From contig JBAMDO010000112.1 of NCBI GenBank assembly GCA_037074765.1, positions 1 through 64,000 of the forward strand: a stretch of 64,000 nt of DNA, in the 5' to 3' direction. Origin of the DNA: Mansonella perstans. Taxonomy: Eukaryota; Nematoda; Chromadorea; Rhabditida; Onchocercidae. The notes under the pieces are model-generated. The model worked only from the letters and a program-made list of their open reading frames with translations. It was not told where the DNA came from and made no database searches. Made by a program: the position numbers and the translations under genes. Of this stretch, positions 1-14,703 are shown piece by piece; position 1 is the first letter of the stretch; every line of letters begins with the position of its first letter.

Positions 1-2490
1 ATTGTAAAGTCATTTTTTAGCACGAAATTATTTAGTTCAATTCTTTACTTGGCTAACACGTCTCTTTGGTACTCCTTAATTTTGGTAATTCACGTCTATT
101 TCATAACTTCTTATTCTTCATTTTCTATTTTACTGAAGAAAATATCTCAACAAAGCATAAAAAATAGAACTGGAGAAACCTATAACTGCAGGAATGACTG
201 TTAAATGCCTCACAGCAAGCAAATGAATGATGTCAACCATCAAAACAATAAAGCAGTAATTATAGACAGTGAAGTTACTGTGTTTTTTATGCTTATACGC
301 TATCACCATTTTCCTCTCTTTACGAATGATTCTCGCCGATTTGTTTTTGCTTTGTTTAGTAGCGTAGCTAAATTTTTCAAGTAACCATGTAAACAAGCAA
401 TAAATAAAAAATAAATGAGCTACCTATGTCAGGCATAATCATTTAGCGCGATAGTTGTTAGTGTATTCGTATATTTTGTATTTTCTTTTTTCTCCATAAC
501 TTTTTGTAATTTTAGTGAGCATCAAAAGGTTAAAGTTGAAATAATACAAGTGTCTTAGATTATTCTCAATCACAAAATGTTCTCGATTTAAATAGGATCT
601 TCGAATGTATGCAATAGTCTATAATCATAATTTTGCTTGTTAATTTATTAATGGAATTCCATATCACTTGATATTACTTATAAACTTTTAAATTTAAATG
701 CGAGATTCTTAGCACTATCAAAAGTTATGGCTCAAAGTTGGCGAAAATTCATGCTATCGTTGATTTAAATGAATTTCAGCCATTTGTTTTTCATTTTTTC
801 TCCTCATTCTAATTAATTCTTACTGATGACAAAAGCTTCAAGTACAATAAATACGTGACATTTTACGGCATATATTGTGACATACATCAATCAAATATCT
901 CATAACATTATCTTTTATGACTTTCTGGAATTTCGAAAAATTTTAGAATTATTAAAATACATTGAATTGGACTTTATTTTTATACTTTTTTATACTGAAT
1001 CGTTTTTTTTTTCTTCAATGCTTATCTATTCTCTTCTTTAAGAATACTGTATGATTGAAATTTTAAAACAAAATACACTATTACTGAAAATTTTAACAAT
1101 TCTTTTGATAAATTATTGAAAATAATTATCCTGAAATTATCACAATTAGCATTTTAGTTACATTTAAAAAAAAAAAGAAAAAAAGAAAAAAAAAAAAAAA
1201 ATCAATCAATTTGGCTACGTGAGATATCATTTTAAGCATAGAAAGATAATGCTGCTACAGAAAACAGAAAGGAATATGCAAATTAATAAGTTTCATTAAT
1301 CTTTGGTAAGAAGCACGATAGAACATTAGTTGGTACTTTGTACTTTCTGTTTTATCGCACGTATTACTTATATCGGCTCGATTAGAGTTGTACATGAATT
1401 ATTGAACGTTATGCTCCTAGCTTATAGTAACGTTATTTAGTAAATATAGCTTATAAAAAGAATAGCAATTTGATATGTATGCTCTACTAGGATCTATGCT
1501 TAATTTTGGCTATTTATCAAGAGCTATGCTAGTATTTGAATATTGTTTAATTATCAATGGTACTATTACTAATTCTTTTCTCTTTCTTTCATTGCAATCT
1601 TTTATTTTTCTAATTTTTAGTATTGTAATGAATAAATTATTAATTATTTTACAAAAAAAAAAAAAAAAAAAATTACAAAAGAATATAGAAAGGAGAAATA
1701 AAAGTTGTAGTAGTAGTAGTAGTAGTAATAATAATAACTTATTGATTCATATTATTTTTTTTTTTATGAATGAGAAGTGATGATGAATGGGATGAGCAAT
1801 CTTTTTTCAGGGATAGTTTCCTTTTCATATTGTAGTAATTTTCTTCATTTAGAAATGAAAAGAGACGAGAGAATAATGAGATGATGGTTAAGGAAGCCTA
1901 TCAAAAATAATTTTATGCTTTCATGTGTGTACTGTTTGACGAATAGAATAGGATGGTATGATGAAGGGATGAAGCATTTAGTCGAGACCACATCGTTCGA
2001 GTACTGATGCCATCGGAGATTAGCCAAGTGAGAAGTTTATAACATACTGCTAAGGGATATGAAGTGACATTATTCATGGTAAAGGTCATCAATGCATCCG
2101 TCTCTTCTTCATAAGCATTTTAACCTCAAGTAATTTGTGACGTTATTACTTGTCTTTAGCATCGCTATGATTCAAATCTATATCCTACGAGTCTTGTTTG
2201 TCATTCCATTTAATTAACTTTCTATACACAAAATTGTAACCCCAATGAGAAGCATGATATTAATTATGCGTTCTTCATCTAATCGTTCAATCCATTTGCT
2301 ATTACACTGGCAAAACAGTAAATTATCATCAATTATACCTATTCTTATTACTCCAGTATTGTTTTAAAATAAACGCTACAGCTAGCCATCTTATAACCCT
2401 GCTTTCGTGATTTCGTTTTTAGCAGTGGTAGTTGTTGTGCAGCATCCATCGTTTTATCCAGCTCAAAAGTAGATTCAAACCAAGTTTGTT
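1..2490. other. AT-rich intergenic sequence, no gene recognised
   Basis: This stretch is AT-rich with several A or T runs (for example near 1167-1200 and 1652-1670). It contains one trinucleotide repeat, listed separately. Short open frames exist on both strands (an 88-codon frame at 130-396 on the minus strand, a 101-codon frame at 1475-1780 on the plus strand). Their translations are low in complexity or rich in F, I, L and K, and neither has convincing splice context or family resemblance. I take it as the 5' flank of the zinc-finger gene and see nothing else supportable. Confidence 0.6.
1706..1737. repeat. Trinucleotide microsatellite (GTA)n/(ATA)n
   Basis: A run of about seven GTA units passes directly into about four ATA units. 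It is a simple sequence repeat in intergenic DNA. It also lies inside a chance open frame, where it would encode a run of serines followed by asparagines. Confidence 0.85.
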
Positions 2491-2496
2491 TTCAGG
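2485..2496 (+). promoter_or_regulatory. Candidate spliced-leader acceptor for the zinc-finger gene
   Basis: TTTGTTTTCAG ends at 2495, about 70 bases before the proposed start codon at 2565. No protein-like exon is visible upstream. In nematodes such an outron acceptor usually receives a spliced leader. It could equally be the acceptor of an ordinary 5' UTR intron, so the call is tentative. Confidence 0.4.
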
Positions 2497-2564
2497 TAGG
2501 CGAAAATAGATAACGAAGATAACGAAGAAAGAAAAAAAAAACTTGCTGGAAGAAATTCATCAGA

Positions 2565-5500
2565 ATGCCATATCGCTCGGAACTGAAAAGACCTGATTTG
2601 AAAGGTTTGATTTTTTTTAGCAAATTTTTTCAAGTTTCGAAATAAATTTCACTTACTGATTGGTAAGTTATCAGCATTTCTTTCAACTCCATCACAAATA
2701 ATCCAAATATGGTTATAAGGAGTGCATCGTTAATGTAATTTTTTAAATATCAACTTCCAAAATAATAATCAGTTACAAAATAATTTTATCGTTGAATTTT
2801 CTGGAAAACTGAACCTGCAGATGATAATTACAGTGTTTGATAAATTCAAAAACACTGCATGTGTATAAAAGGAAAAATTTCGAATACAGGTTTGGTAGAC
2901 TATAGAATTTGGTTGTGACAAGTTTGGGAAGGAATGAATTATTACACGTATGGAGAGCTTGAGTTGTAAGATGAAATTTAACAGTAAGTAGTATAGCAAT
3001 AATATCATAATTCAACAACAAGCAAATTTTCAGTTGAATGAAAGTACGAAGACAACTATTCTCTCAAATGTTTATTGTAATTTAAGAAAGTTTAAGTTAT
3101 CGATATATTGAAACTTCTAATTCATGCTTTTAAATTTTGTTCATTACATAAATTCACTGATTTAACACATGCCTAAACCTTCACTCTTTATTGACTCATT
3201 AAATAAGATAACATGATGAAAATTAGTGACAACATAGTACAATACTTTATAATAAGATGTGCCATCTATTCATAAAAAAAAAAAAATCGTGGCATTCGCA
3301 ATGCTTTGATATTGCTATGATAATAATCTAATACATAGTGATTTAAATTTCCCTCATGTAGACTTAATCCAAGTATTTGTTATATATATATATTTAGTTT
3401 TTAGTACTTCAACTAAATTGAACAGGAACTTGTAAACTTTCAGGTACATTTCCATGTTCAGTTTGTGGCAAAGTATTTTGTCATTCGTCATCACTAAGTC
3501 GACATCGTATGCAAGCTCATTTCAAAAGCTACACTTGTACACAGTGCAATCAGGAAATTTCTAGTGAGTTTTATTGTTTGTTTTATTTTAAAGCTTTCAA
3601 CTAGCACCAATCGCATTTTTACTAACCAGGATTTTTAAATTTTTATGTACTATTTTAGTGGGATAACTTTGACTGAGTTTTATTGAGTTAATTGGCTGAA
3701 AATAGTCACTTATTAAAGTTGTTTTTATTCGAGTTGAATGCAAACAAAATTTTTATTGGTAACTGTTACATGCCAAATTTTATTAATATAACACAAATAA
3801 ATTTAAATTATGAAAAATTCTTCAAAATCTGACTACTTATTAGATTAGAAACAACTATTTTTAAAAAGTAATTGTGGCCAGTGCCTATGATTTGTGTCAA
3901 TCTTTCAAACATCATTAAGTACAGATGAACGCTTGATTACTGATTTGGCATGTTTCATAAAAATCTATTATCCGCGGTGTATCGCTCTAAATGCCTTTTA
4001 TTGTCATAAATTTGAGCAGTAACGAATGCAGCTTTTTCATAACATTTGGAAAATCTCATACGCTTTTTCATAGTTCTCATAGTAATCATACGATATCGCT
4101 TCCACCTCTGTTAGGCAGCATCCTTTAAAATGTTTCAGCTTCAAATTTTTGCAAAAACAAGAAATAATGAAACGAAAATAACCAACTGTCTGGAAGGTAA
4201 TATACTAGGATCTGTTGGAAGTAGAATATGTTTCAAGGTGTAGTGCGTTCCAAATGCACTACACCTTGAAGTGAAATTGTGCCTATTCCTTATTGCTTTA
4301 TAGTAGTTGGGTACAACAAACTTTTACTCTTCTTAAATAGGCATTCTCGAAAGAAATTATATCGTTCTTATCCGTTCATAAATTCCATTCATATTAATAT
4401 TTAGCTGTTGCTAAACAATTGCTTATTTTTGAAATATACCTTTAAGATTGACCAATATTAAAACTAACAAAATCCTTTACTCTTTTACCGCTTTTTAAGT
4501 GACTTATAAGGAAACTGAATGTTCCACTTAAGAATAAATTCAAATTACTCTTAAGATCTGAAATCCAATTCATTTAGTTGGCCTTTTATGAGTCATTTCT
4601 TCAACGAATTCTTCATAAATTTTCTTTATACACGAAAGTACGAAAAATTGCAAAAAATATCTTCATATCTTCTTCAAAACTTTTTCATTACCTCGTTCAG
4701 AAACATGTAAGAGAGCATGAAATAATTCTTCTGTCAAAAAATTACAGCTTCTCTTTTGAGTCTAAATTATATAACAACCGATTGGAAATTCTCAATGTGG
4801 CAAAAAATTAGTTTAACTCAAGGAAATTTTGACATTTTTCAAAGTAATTTAAGAACGGTGACTGCGATAAGAACATAAGTTATCAAACTTTGGAAGATTT
4901 AGCGAGCGATAAGTAAGAAAGAAGGCCGTTACAGTGTGCTCGATTACATAGAGTTCTGTCCTGTATGAAGTTGGATCAAAAAGTTGTAGAAGTGGATAAG
5001 CCTTTATGCACATTTTTTGTTTAACTGGATTTAAATTTTTTCTCGTCTTCTTGAATTCACATTGGTTATTCTCTATTTTGAAAAATACGGGATTTTGTAA
5101 TTTGGAAAATTGAAATGGTCTAATAATAGTGCATATCCATATGAAGAGAGATGAAAATACTCTGGGTTATTTTGGACATCCTTCAAAATTTTGTAAGAAG
5201 TTAGCCATAGGTGAACTAACCAATTGCAAGAAAAATAAACCAAAATCCAAAAATCTTCAATTTTAATGTTCCAATTTTTTTCTTCCCTTCATTTTGTTTG
5301 TCCATTTTTTGCACTTATTCAACTTTCGCATACGTTAATCTTTATATTCTTAACATTCAAGTTGATGACTTTTGTGGAATTTTCAGTATTATAAAGATCT
5401 TAATTAAAAAAAAAAATTCCTGCATGTATTTTTGAATCCTTTCACAAAAAATGCATGTGTATAATATCATTAACAATGATAGGCTGTTCTGGAAATGAAA

Positions 5501-8500
5501 CGCTCCGGTCTCACATGTTCCGGATACATTCTATTTCAAGAATGTTTATGTGTCGGTGCTGTAATTGGGCATATCCTGATAAGACAAGTTTACATATACA
5601 TATGCAGAGCATGTTGCGAAATGGTACTCCTGGCGATGTTTCTGTCCTTGCCAGAAGTTCTAGCGATGGTCCAGGAATGGCTGGAGGTTCGGTTCTCATT
5701 CCTTTTTACGCTCGACAAATTTTACAGTCATTTTCATAAGTGAAATTGAAATGAAAAAAGTAAGTATCTCTAGTGCTAAAAAAAGATTTTGGTACTCATG
5801 TGGTTATCATTTATTGGATATGATAAATGCATCGAGACTTACTATTCAAGTTTATTTTCTAATAAGGAAGTTTGACATTCAGTTATTGGCTCTCAAATCA
5901 AATATTATTCAAGCACAGTGGCACTTCTAACTCCAAATTATTGCTGTCTATAGCTTGTTGCAGTAGTGGGGGAAATGTCACCAAGAGAGCTTGAAGGAAG
6001 CCCATCAGTTAGCCCTCCAGAAGCCTGTAGAAACGAATCACCACCAGGCGAACAGACACATGTTAAAAGTTCCTTGTTTGGTAATGGTAATGGTTTACTG
6101 GATGGATCCATATTTCCAGCGACGCTCAATAGTGCTGATAGTTTATTTCGATTTACACCCAAGGTTAAATATTATTCATATCTAAGAATTCATTTTACAA
6201 GTTCAAAAAATGTTTGTTAATTCTCTTCAATTTTAAAAATCATAAAGGCTGAAGCGGGTTTTCATCCGTTGCAGTGCATTTCTTGATGGTAACCTAACTG
6301 TACGCCGAACCTAAAGGAGGTTCTAGGTGTCAGTTGACAACCAGTTCCATATGACTCTGATCAAGCTGTCGGTATTCTCGAACATTGTTTTAGAATCGAC
6401 TTATATGTTGTTATTTATCTGAAAACTGATATTTGTTCGAGGTGAAAATGGTCTCCCATACAACGGCTTTGCTAAAATATAATCGATGTCTTCAGCTATT
6501 TTTGTAGAGATGTACAGTACCACCGATTTTTGCAGCCAGATAATTTGTTGACACAAATGAACACCGATACCAGTGGTCAAAACAATTGGTTGACAGCATG
6601 GTTGGCAAATAATACTTTTACTGTAGCGCCCTTCAATTCGACCAATTTGTTGACAGGTCCTTTTTTAAGAGTTCTGGAATACGAAACGAAACAGGAATAG
6701 TGGTAGTGGTTGATGTCATATTGTTTTAGTTTTTCCAGTAATTAGTCTAGATTTGAGCCCCATTAACTTCGAGGAAACTAAAATGAAATTTGTTACTACT
6801 TAGCATACCTCAAGTCACATCATTTTGCTTCATATAGGTTTTGAGTAGTCCTTGTTGGGACTTCAGTTTAGCTGAAATTTTTTAGCCTATTGTGTTACTT
6901 AACAGTTTTTGAATTCTAGTGACAAGCGGTGCAGAAGGTATAAATTTACAAAAAGAGGGGGCAGCAACAACAAATATAGATTTTAAAGTGGAATCGAAGG
7001 AGGATGAACAAATTTTAAATGGCATTGATATCAGTGCTGTCAAAAGCACCTCCCTTGTATCTCCAAGTAAAACACCAAATTCCACCTCTTCACAGGTACA
7101 ATTTTTGGCCTATTTTCTACACAATGATATTTTTGCTACCTTGTTACAAAGATATGCAAATTTATTTGACAGTTTATAGGGATTCTTTTTACGCAGCCTC
7201 ACATATTCGCTACATTTAATATCCGATTTACCTCATTTTGCGATAATGAAATTTTCGATATTTGCGTTCCTGTATAGTAACAATGTTTGAATCATCTGCA
7301 ATAGATATCACAAATCAGCATGATTACAATTATAAGGCATAAAAATATTCCATTAAAAGATTTGATGTAAGAATAAATCTCCAACTAATATGGAAGAAGT
7401 TAAGTAAGCGGAAAATGAATGGACGAGGAAAATAAAATAAAAACTGAGAAATGATGAAACAAATAAAAGAAATCTAAATGGTTTGGTATACAACAAAAAG
7501 ATGATAGTTTACAAAGTGAATATGAAGAATAAAATATTAGACTCCTTATTCTTTTCACTCTTTTTTTCTGATTGTAGTGAAGATTGAAATTTCTGGTTGA
7601 AATTTCTGACTATAGTGAAGATTGCTCACATTATCACGTTTGAAGAGCGTATTTTTTAAAAAGGGTACCATTCATAAATGATGGAATCAAATAATGCGGC
7701 CAGAAACAGAAGTTCTGTCATATACAGATGTTAAGCAGTAGGAACAGGGAGATGCTATTCTTTCTCTTCCGCCTTCATTTCATTTATATAAATCGCTGTT
7801 TTCTTAATATAGTCGGATGTGTCATATTTTCTAGTTTTTTTTTTCCTGATTCCTTACTGTTTCGGTGATTATTTCTTATATCAAACTTTTCAATGGTTCA
7901 TTATGTGTTTAATAACTCATTTTTAATAACTTTATTGATTCTCAATTCTCTCAGAGATGTTTATTGATACTCATGTCCCAAAGAGAAAAAATAAGAAATA
8001 TCAACTCAAAAATCCCAAGATAAATTAGTAAGTAAAGCTGCCAAATTATATATCATATTAATAAGTAAACTACCTCCTAGTTCAATGAACTTAGCCAAGC
8101 TTAGGCGATCAGATTAGGAGTAATGTATAGATATTTGCTAAATTTATTTTTATTTGACAAAATTCTAGGAGTGCAAACGATTGGCGAATGGAAGCTCATT
8201 GGATGACTTACTAGAGAAGAAAGGCCTAAGTGTCACTCGAAATCATCGAAATAAGCGAAAAGCCAGCAATCCTCAACAACTACGGGCATCAACAGCTTTT
8301 GTCGGTGCAGATGATGAAGACGATGAAGTGAAAATTCTTTTCATTTTTTCCATTTTTTGAAGTTGTTTTACAAGTAAAAAAATCTCACTGTTATAAAGCC
8401 GCAGAACTAGTTTCCATAATGTTTTAGCCTCAACAAAGAACAGTCTTTTTATTCGCCTCATTTTTTTCGCTGGTTATTTTTTGAGAATGAAAAATTAAAA

Positions 8501-9951
8501 ATTCTGCAATACAATCTAAATTTGAGGTATGCTGATGCAAATTTTTCGGAGCTTGCTGGAACAAACCATATTAAATTATCCATTTTTCTGAATTTATTCG
8601 ATTTGAGGCACAAAAAAATTAGCTTTTGATCAATTAATATTCATAATTGCAACATAAACGATTTGCCTGTCAGTGCTAGATTACAGGGATTCGCTGCACT
8701 GCCGCGAAAGCAGAATATCGTAAATACAAATACCAAAATGGATGACCGTGGTAAATCAGTCAACAGTGGCCTTCCTACATCAGCAACAGCAGTGAGCAGA
8801 ACAACCCCATATGGCGTTACATTAGTTGATGCTTCTACTAGTCCTATTAAGAGCTGTGACTGCACGGTAATTTTTTCAAATTTTATTCATCTTGAGTTTT
8901 TTTCTCCCATACATATATCTATGGTCTTTCTCAATGTCAACCAAATGTCACGTGCCTGAGATCAAATGCAGTTTTCATTCCAACAATCAAATTCTTTCGG
9001 TGATGTAACTCATTCTCCGTTAGTTACATATGTTGTAATTTTATACCCAACAAATGAGCACGAAATTTTTGGTTAAGTTATGGTATTCATGAATACGACA
9101 GCTGTCATCATTCGTTACAACCCTTTATATATTTAAATATATATATATACATATATATATTTCAAAAGTGCAAATGAATTGAGGGATAATTTATGAGCGG
9201 TTTAGGCATACAGTATTTATTCTGATACTAACTTTCTGTTCAGTGTCTAAGTGATGGCTAGACTCTTTTAATATTGAATAGAAAATTGGTTAAAATTCAA
9301 CAATCAAACAAGATCACATGGCTCACGCAACGTCTGCCAATGAAATGCTTTTAAATTAGACTGTCAAACCGGAAAGGCATAATGAAATTTTTTGCTCACA
9401 GGTTTTCAATTGAACGCCGTTATGCTTATCTCCCTAAACTTGTATTTAACAAAGCAAATATTTGTTTTGCTTGAAGGTGCTAAAAGCCAAATGTGGTGTA
9501 GCAGAAACGAAAAATCAGTCCCCTGAAACGAAAATTTTGAATAATGAAATGAAAACTGATCGCTTGGATATTCAATTAACGGGGCTGGACACAACACTAC
9601 GACAATTTGAACATGAAAAAGAAGAACTCAAGCGTCAAATTGAAATATTTGAGGAGATTTTGATTGGTTATCAGGTAATCAAATTGCAAATGATGGGATA
9701 ATGTAGGGCTAGCTCCAGATTCTTTAATCATTCTGGAGATGAGCATAATGGCGTCAATTAAAAGCATTCTTCATTTATTCTATTCGATGGGTTCCAAAAT
9801 AAAAGATGTAAACTTTTTTCAAACTACACAAAGCAATTCCTTGAAATTGTTATTTCAGCAAAGTGCATTAGCAGCTTTGGCTTTATTACAAAGTGGAGGC
9901 CCAGATGCAATCCCAGCGATTAAGAAATTGATGGAAAATCTGTTACAATAA
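2565..9951 (+). CDS. C2H2 zinc-finger protein with C-terminal coiled coil, about 10 exons
   Basis: Proposed exons: 2565-2604, 3444-3563, 5483-about 5686, 5964-6163, 6536-6656, 6920-7095, 8169-8327, 8687-8866, 9477-9674, 9859-9951 (TAA). All junction phases agree, giving about 496 residues. The protein starts MPYRSELKRPDLK. Exons 1-3 then encode a classical finger (CSVC, then HRMQAH), a second (CTQC, then HMFRIH, split by an intron) and a third, variant one (CRCC, then HIHMQSM). The middle is Ser/Thr/Asn-rich with a basic stretch (RNHRNKRK) in exon 7. Exon 9 encodes a charged heptad-like segment (FEHEKEELKRQIEIFEEIL) and exon 10 a short Leu-rich helix ending ENLLQ. It is probably a nuclear DNA-binding regulator that dimerises through its tail; this is inference. 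I do not recognise the named orthologue. The exon 3 donor is the weakest junction (5656 and 5668 are alternatives in the same phase). Confidence 0.8.
4232..4270. repeat. Perfect 15-bp inverted repeat with 9-nt loop
   Basis: The left arm 4232-4246 (TTCAAGGTGTAGTGC) is the exact reverse complement of 4256-4270, with loop 4247-4255. It lies in the 1.9 kb second intron of the zinc-finger gene. Three G-U type pairs could extend the stem in RNA. The function is unknown. Confidence 0.85.
9136..9161. repeat. AT dinucleotide repeat
   Basis: An interrupted (AT)n run in intron 8 of the zinc-finger gene. It is a simple repeat with nothing further visible. Confidence 0.8.
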
Positions 9952-12900
9952 ACAGTGACCGAAACTGAAGTGTCATCAATCAGTCACTAACAGTTTATGT
10001 AAATTTTTTACTTCTTGCAAGTATTATTGTTCAAATGACGTGACCTCATCGAAGCATAGCAAAGTGTAGAGGAATATTTTGTTGTTCAGTTCTCAAAAAG
10101 GCAAATCAGAGATGAAATAGAAGTTAATCAATTAAACTGCCATAGCTTTGCTCTGTTTGTGTTCTGTGTGACTTAGTAGCACTGCTGATTCGTTTTGTTC
10201 ATGTTCACTCATTATTTGTTGTTATATGCATACGGAAAGTTCCCTGATTTCTCTTACTTTCACTGATTTTCTGGTTTCCATCAAATCTTGGTAATAATAG
10301 TTCTTCTGTCTATTATACAGTCTGCCTTAGAAACATTTGGCAGTTTTTCCCTTTCCATTGTTTAAAGTAAGGATCCCTCCGAAGAATCGGTAGCGTTCAA
10401 CCTAAACTATTTTATCACATTTTATCTGGGCTGCATTGGAACGATATATTTCATAACCTAAAAATAAATTTTAAGTTTAAGCGTGCTATTAAAATATTTA
10501 GTACTTTGGCTTTTCCCTCCATCACCAGCATTTGTAACAGCAGTAAAACAGAGAAACTGTATACATAAATCGGCCAACAGATTCCACGCGATTTTTGTTA
10601 CCGATTTAAAATTTTATAGCTAAAAAAGTTTAAAAGTCATATTGTATTCATTTTTTACATTTTTCATTATCATGACAAATCAAAAATTCTCGCTCTAAGA
10701 CCCAGTGATTAAATCAAATGGAACAAAACTGTTTTGCATTGATGAGGACACGATAAGACAGAGTAGTTATTGTCATGTACATTAAACCATGTGCATTTGG
10801 GAAAAGCAAAAATGTTTCAGTGCGACTTGTTCTTGTGATTTTAGAGTAAATTCTGCCTTTATTTTGTAGTGAGTTTAAATCTTGATGTTGCTTTGATTTT
10901 GATTTGTTTACATTCGTGCTAATAAGAAATGTTCAGGTTCTTAAGTTATATTGCATTTTTATGTTTTTTTTTTATTTTCGACATATTTTGCAAACTCATT
11001 TCCTTTCGCGTAACTTTCTTTAAAGGTATTTTCATTTTTCTACAGCAAAGTAAAATGTGTTTCCACACTGGCGAGCAGTGCTACTGTAAAATGAGCTGAA
11101 AATTGGTTGTTAACAGTGAAACAATTATATTATTGGAAGATTTGGTTAATGCTATTATAACACAGAAAATCTCCTAATCTCCTAGTTTTAAATTGTCAGC
11201 TAAGCGACTTCCTTCAACGTCCACAATATTCTGTTCAGTAAAAACAAATCTGGTTGTTCTCTGGACAGAATCAGAAATCTGGGCAAAAAAGGGGAAAGAC
11301 TAAGAAGTTTGGTACAGAAAAACCAGTAATAGTGTTTGAAGTACTAATCCATAATAATATTGTAGGCAACAAACAACTGGAGAAAGTGGTTTCCGTTAGG
11401 TCACAGTGTGACAATCACTATTCAAGTTTTAGTTGTATTAGACTCTATGACCTATCCCCTTTGCTCCCCCCCCGCTGTCTGCAATGAAAATTTCGAGAGA
11501 GAATGTAGATCAAGCGATTTCAGTTTTCTGACTGTTTAATTGTATATTTCCTCGACAACTACGAAAAAAAAAGGACCAAAAAAGCAGATTTACTGATGCC
11601 TGAACAAAGTGAGTATTAAAATATTCAGTGAAAAAAAAAAGCAGCAGAGCTTTGCATAATATGGAAAAGATGCATGTTTTGTTTTCCCCGTAATAGCAAT
11701 GTTACTTTCACGCTAATCATCCAAGTTTTCGAAATTTTACGTTTGCTTGAACTGCTACTACATCTGTAATTGCTTTAATATCACAATCCATAATTTTCAT
11801 AAATCAACCTTCCACTTAGTAAATCACACATGACACCTAGAAATACAGTAGCGGACGAAGATATTTTGGTGAAATATCTGTTATTCAAAAACCACAATGA
11901 ATTTGAAAATGTTGTAGAACCTCATCATTTCAAGTTATTGCAAAGAATGAAGACTACACTATCTTTAACGCTCAAAAGTAGCCGAAATTTTGAGATAAAC
12001 TTTACTATTGCGCAGTGCCAATCCGTATAACATTTATCCACGCCGTTTTAAACATTTTATTATCATTGCTAACGACACTTGTTTATCTTGGCATAATTTC
12101 CACATCTATCGCAGGTTCAAGTAATCTGAAACAACGTTACGCATAAATGAAATTAGATATTCCGATCAAAAGAACAACTCGAATAATTCGTTAAGGATGA
12201 GATGGAAATTAAAATTTGATTCCATTACCCATGAATCTCAGCTTGAGTCTTGCAGAAGCTGTAGAAGCAAATGTTTATTTTTATAATACAAGCCTATTCG
12301 ATCAAGTCCGTACTCCTGAAATTCTCTGAATGCAGCTTGATGATGAAGAAAAGCAGTCAATATCGTCTAATTCTAATTTGCTATACAGTGGTAAAATTTC
12401 TAATGTAATTAAATATAAAAAAAGTATGGCGGATCCATAAGTGACACTTCAACTTGCAGCAAATGGTAAATGTCAAAAAAAGAGAAACTAAATGGTCTCT
12501 TTCCCTACAAAAGTGCTGATTAAATGTAACAGGACGGATTAAATATCCACACATTTCAAATTTAATGAAGACGAAGAATTCTATGAAACGTGTAAAATTT
12601 ATAAGAAATATTAACTGCTAAAGTTGAAATTGTTTAGTGACATTAAACAGCATAAAAGCTACAAAAACTTGATGAAGTATTACTTGTACGAAAAGTATCA
12701 GGCTTCGCGGAATACTGGTAGTTTCGGCAAAAAATTTCACCGTAACAATTAAGATGGTAAAATAACCTCAATTATAGCTCCTCTTTTTTTATCGCATTTG
12801 GCCATCGAAAAAATGTTCATTCATATAAGAAACAAAGGAATCGTATCGCATTCATCACTTGGAAATTGGTACTCATCTGTTTCAAAAAATGGAGCTTTGT

Positions 12901-14703
12901 CAATATCATAATTGATTGAATACTTCACGAAATGATTTGCAGGATGAAGCACAAATATATTTAATATTACATCAGTCATACATTTAATAAACAACTGCAA
13001 AAAAATTTTTGCCGAAAGTGTATCATCCTTGAATGACTATTGAATGGTCCGAATTAACGGAAAACTCAATAGAAGGTTGGTTTGAAAGTTACTGCAAGCT
13101 TAAGATAAAGTTTGCTATGGAACTGTCCATATTCAACAGCATGAGTTGGCTGCATTCAATGAATAAGCAACAATGCTTCTATCAATATCTAACTGACAAC
13201 GGCATATTGAGTCAAGGAATATTAATCACAATCATTTTCCTGCAACCTGAATTCATGTTAAACAGCCATTTCTAAATGTCTTGAACTCTGATGATGACAA
13301 TAAAGTCTAATGGAATGAAAAAATAAATCCTTTGATTACTCAGATACACCATGTTATTTTATGGATCAGTTTTTTTTTAAATCAAATTCTTTTTAACTCT
13401 TTACAAATTTCAAATCGTTTAAATATGGAAATCAATCGTATAGATATAGAAAGCTTTTATAATTTAAACATATACGAAAAAGCACAGCTTGTAATATCAA
13501 AAAAACCTGATTTTTTTCCTTTTTTAGGATAAACAGTTTTGAAATATTTACGTATTTCCTTTGTTGTCTGTGAACTGCAGGAGGAAATCATCCAGCAGTA
13601 AAAAGAATTTGGAATAAGGAAAATATTATAACTATGTTAGATAAGTCCATATCTGCCTCAAATGTGATTAAGAGATGAAAAACTACAACTACTACATCTT
13701 TCTTTTATCGAAATATAAACATCACTGATCTAAATGAAAAAACTGGCAACTACGCGGGCAGATCATTGATGCATGTTATGAATACTGCTAAAAACAAAAG
13801 AGGAAAAGGCAGAGGTCGGCAAGAAAGGACTTACTGATGATCTAAAATGATACTAACAGAATCAATTACTGATGTATATTATAACTTAGTTAACTTTAAA
13901 TATTTGATCAGGTGTTCATTATTCGTTATCATTTCTTTTTTTCCACTTTGTTTTTTTAACGAAATAGTTTGCAAAGTCTGTTGATTCTTTGTAGATATTA
14001 CGATTTTTTTTTCGTTTGCAAAGGAAAAATCAGAAGTCCATAGGATTTAGAAAGCTAACTTTCATCAGCCATTTCATTACATTTAGCAGTAGAGCTTAAA
14101 AGTAATAATTTATGAAGTAGTTTCATTAAAATGAGCTCCAAAAAACTGCTTCTGCGAAAAACTCACCAGAGCAGACAAAAATGAGAATTAAGTAGTTTGG
14201 AGAGAAAAGTTTATCTCATATATCTCGGTATCAATTGAATCTATCCAAGAAAACAAAATTTTTAGTAATTGAAGAGTTATGGAATAGTAAAAAGTAACAA
14301 AGCTGCTCACAGTATATCTCCGGATTCCGCCATTTCGTCTGCCTTTTCAACTCAATTGAATAATTCTTTGGTCAGATGATCCCTGTCCTTCAAATGCTGC
14401 TACTGTAATGTATGACAATACAATGTGACTGTAAAGCAGGAAATGTGAAGAAATTTTGCTACGATCTATTGTAGAGCGAGAAAATTAGCAGAAAAAGTTT
14501 TCAATTAAATCTAACAAACTGTCACAGCATTATTCAGTTGATTTTTGAACGATATGCGATATGGTTTTGAATCAGGATTTGCTTCAAAAGAGGAAAATGA
14601 ATAGAGAAAATTGTGAATATTCAACATATTGAATCTTAGGTCTTAGCCATTCAACACAATTATTAGTGCAGGAAAAAAAAAAACTATCCAAATTATGTTC
14701 TCA

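Noticed and set aside
12100..12140. tRNA-like B-box sequence (AGGTTCAAGTAATC)
   Set aside because: No matching A box, acceptor stem or cloverleaf could be folded around it.
13033..13532. Open frames at 13.0-13.5 kb that might be remnants of a transposon protein
   Set aside because: No transposase, reverse transcriptase or integrase motif is visible, and no terminal repeats were found around them.
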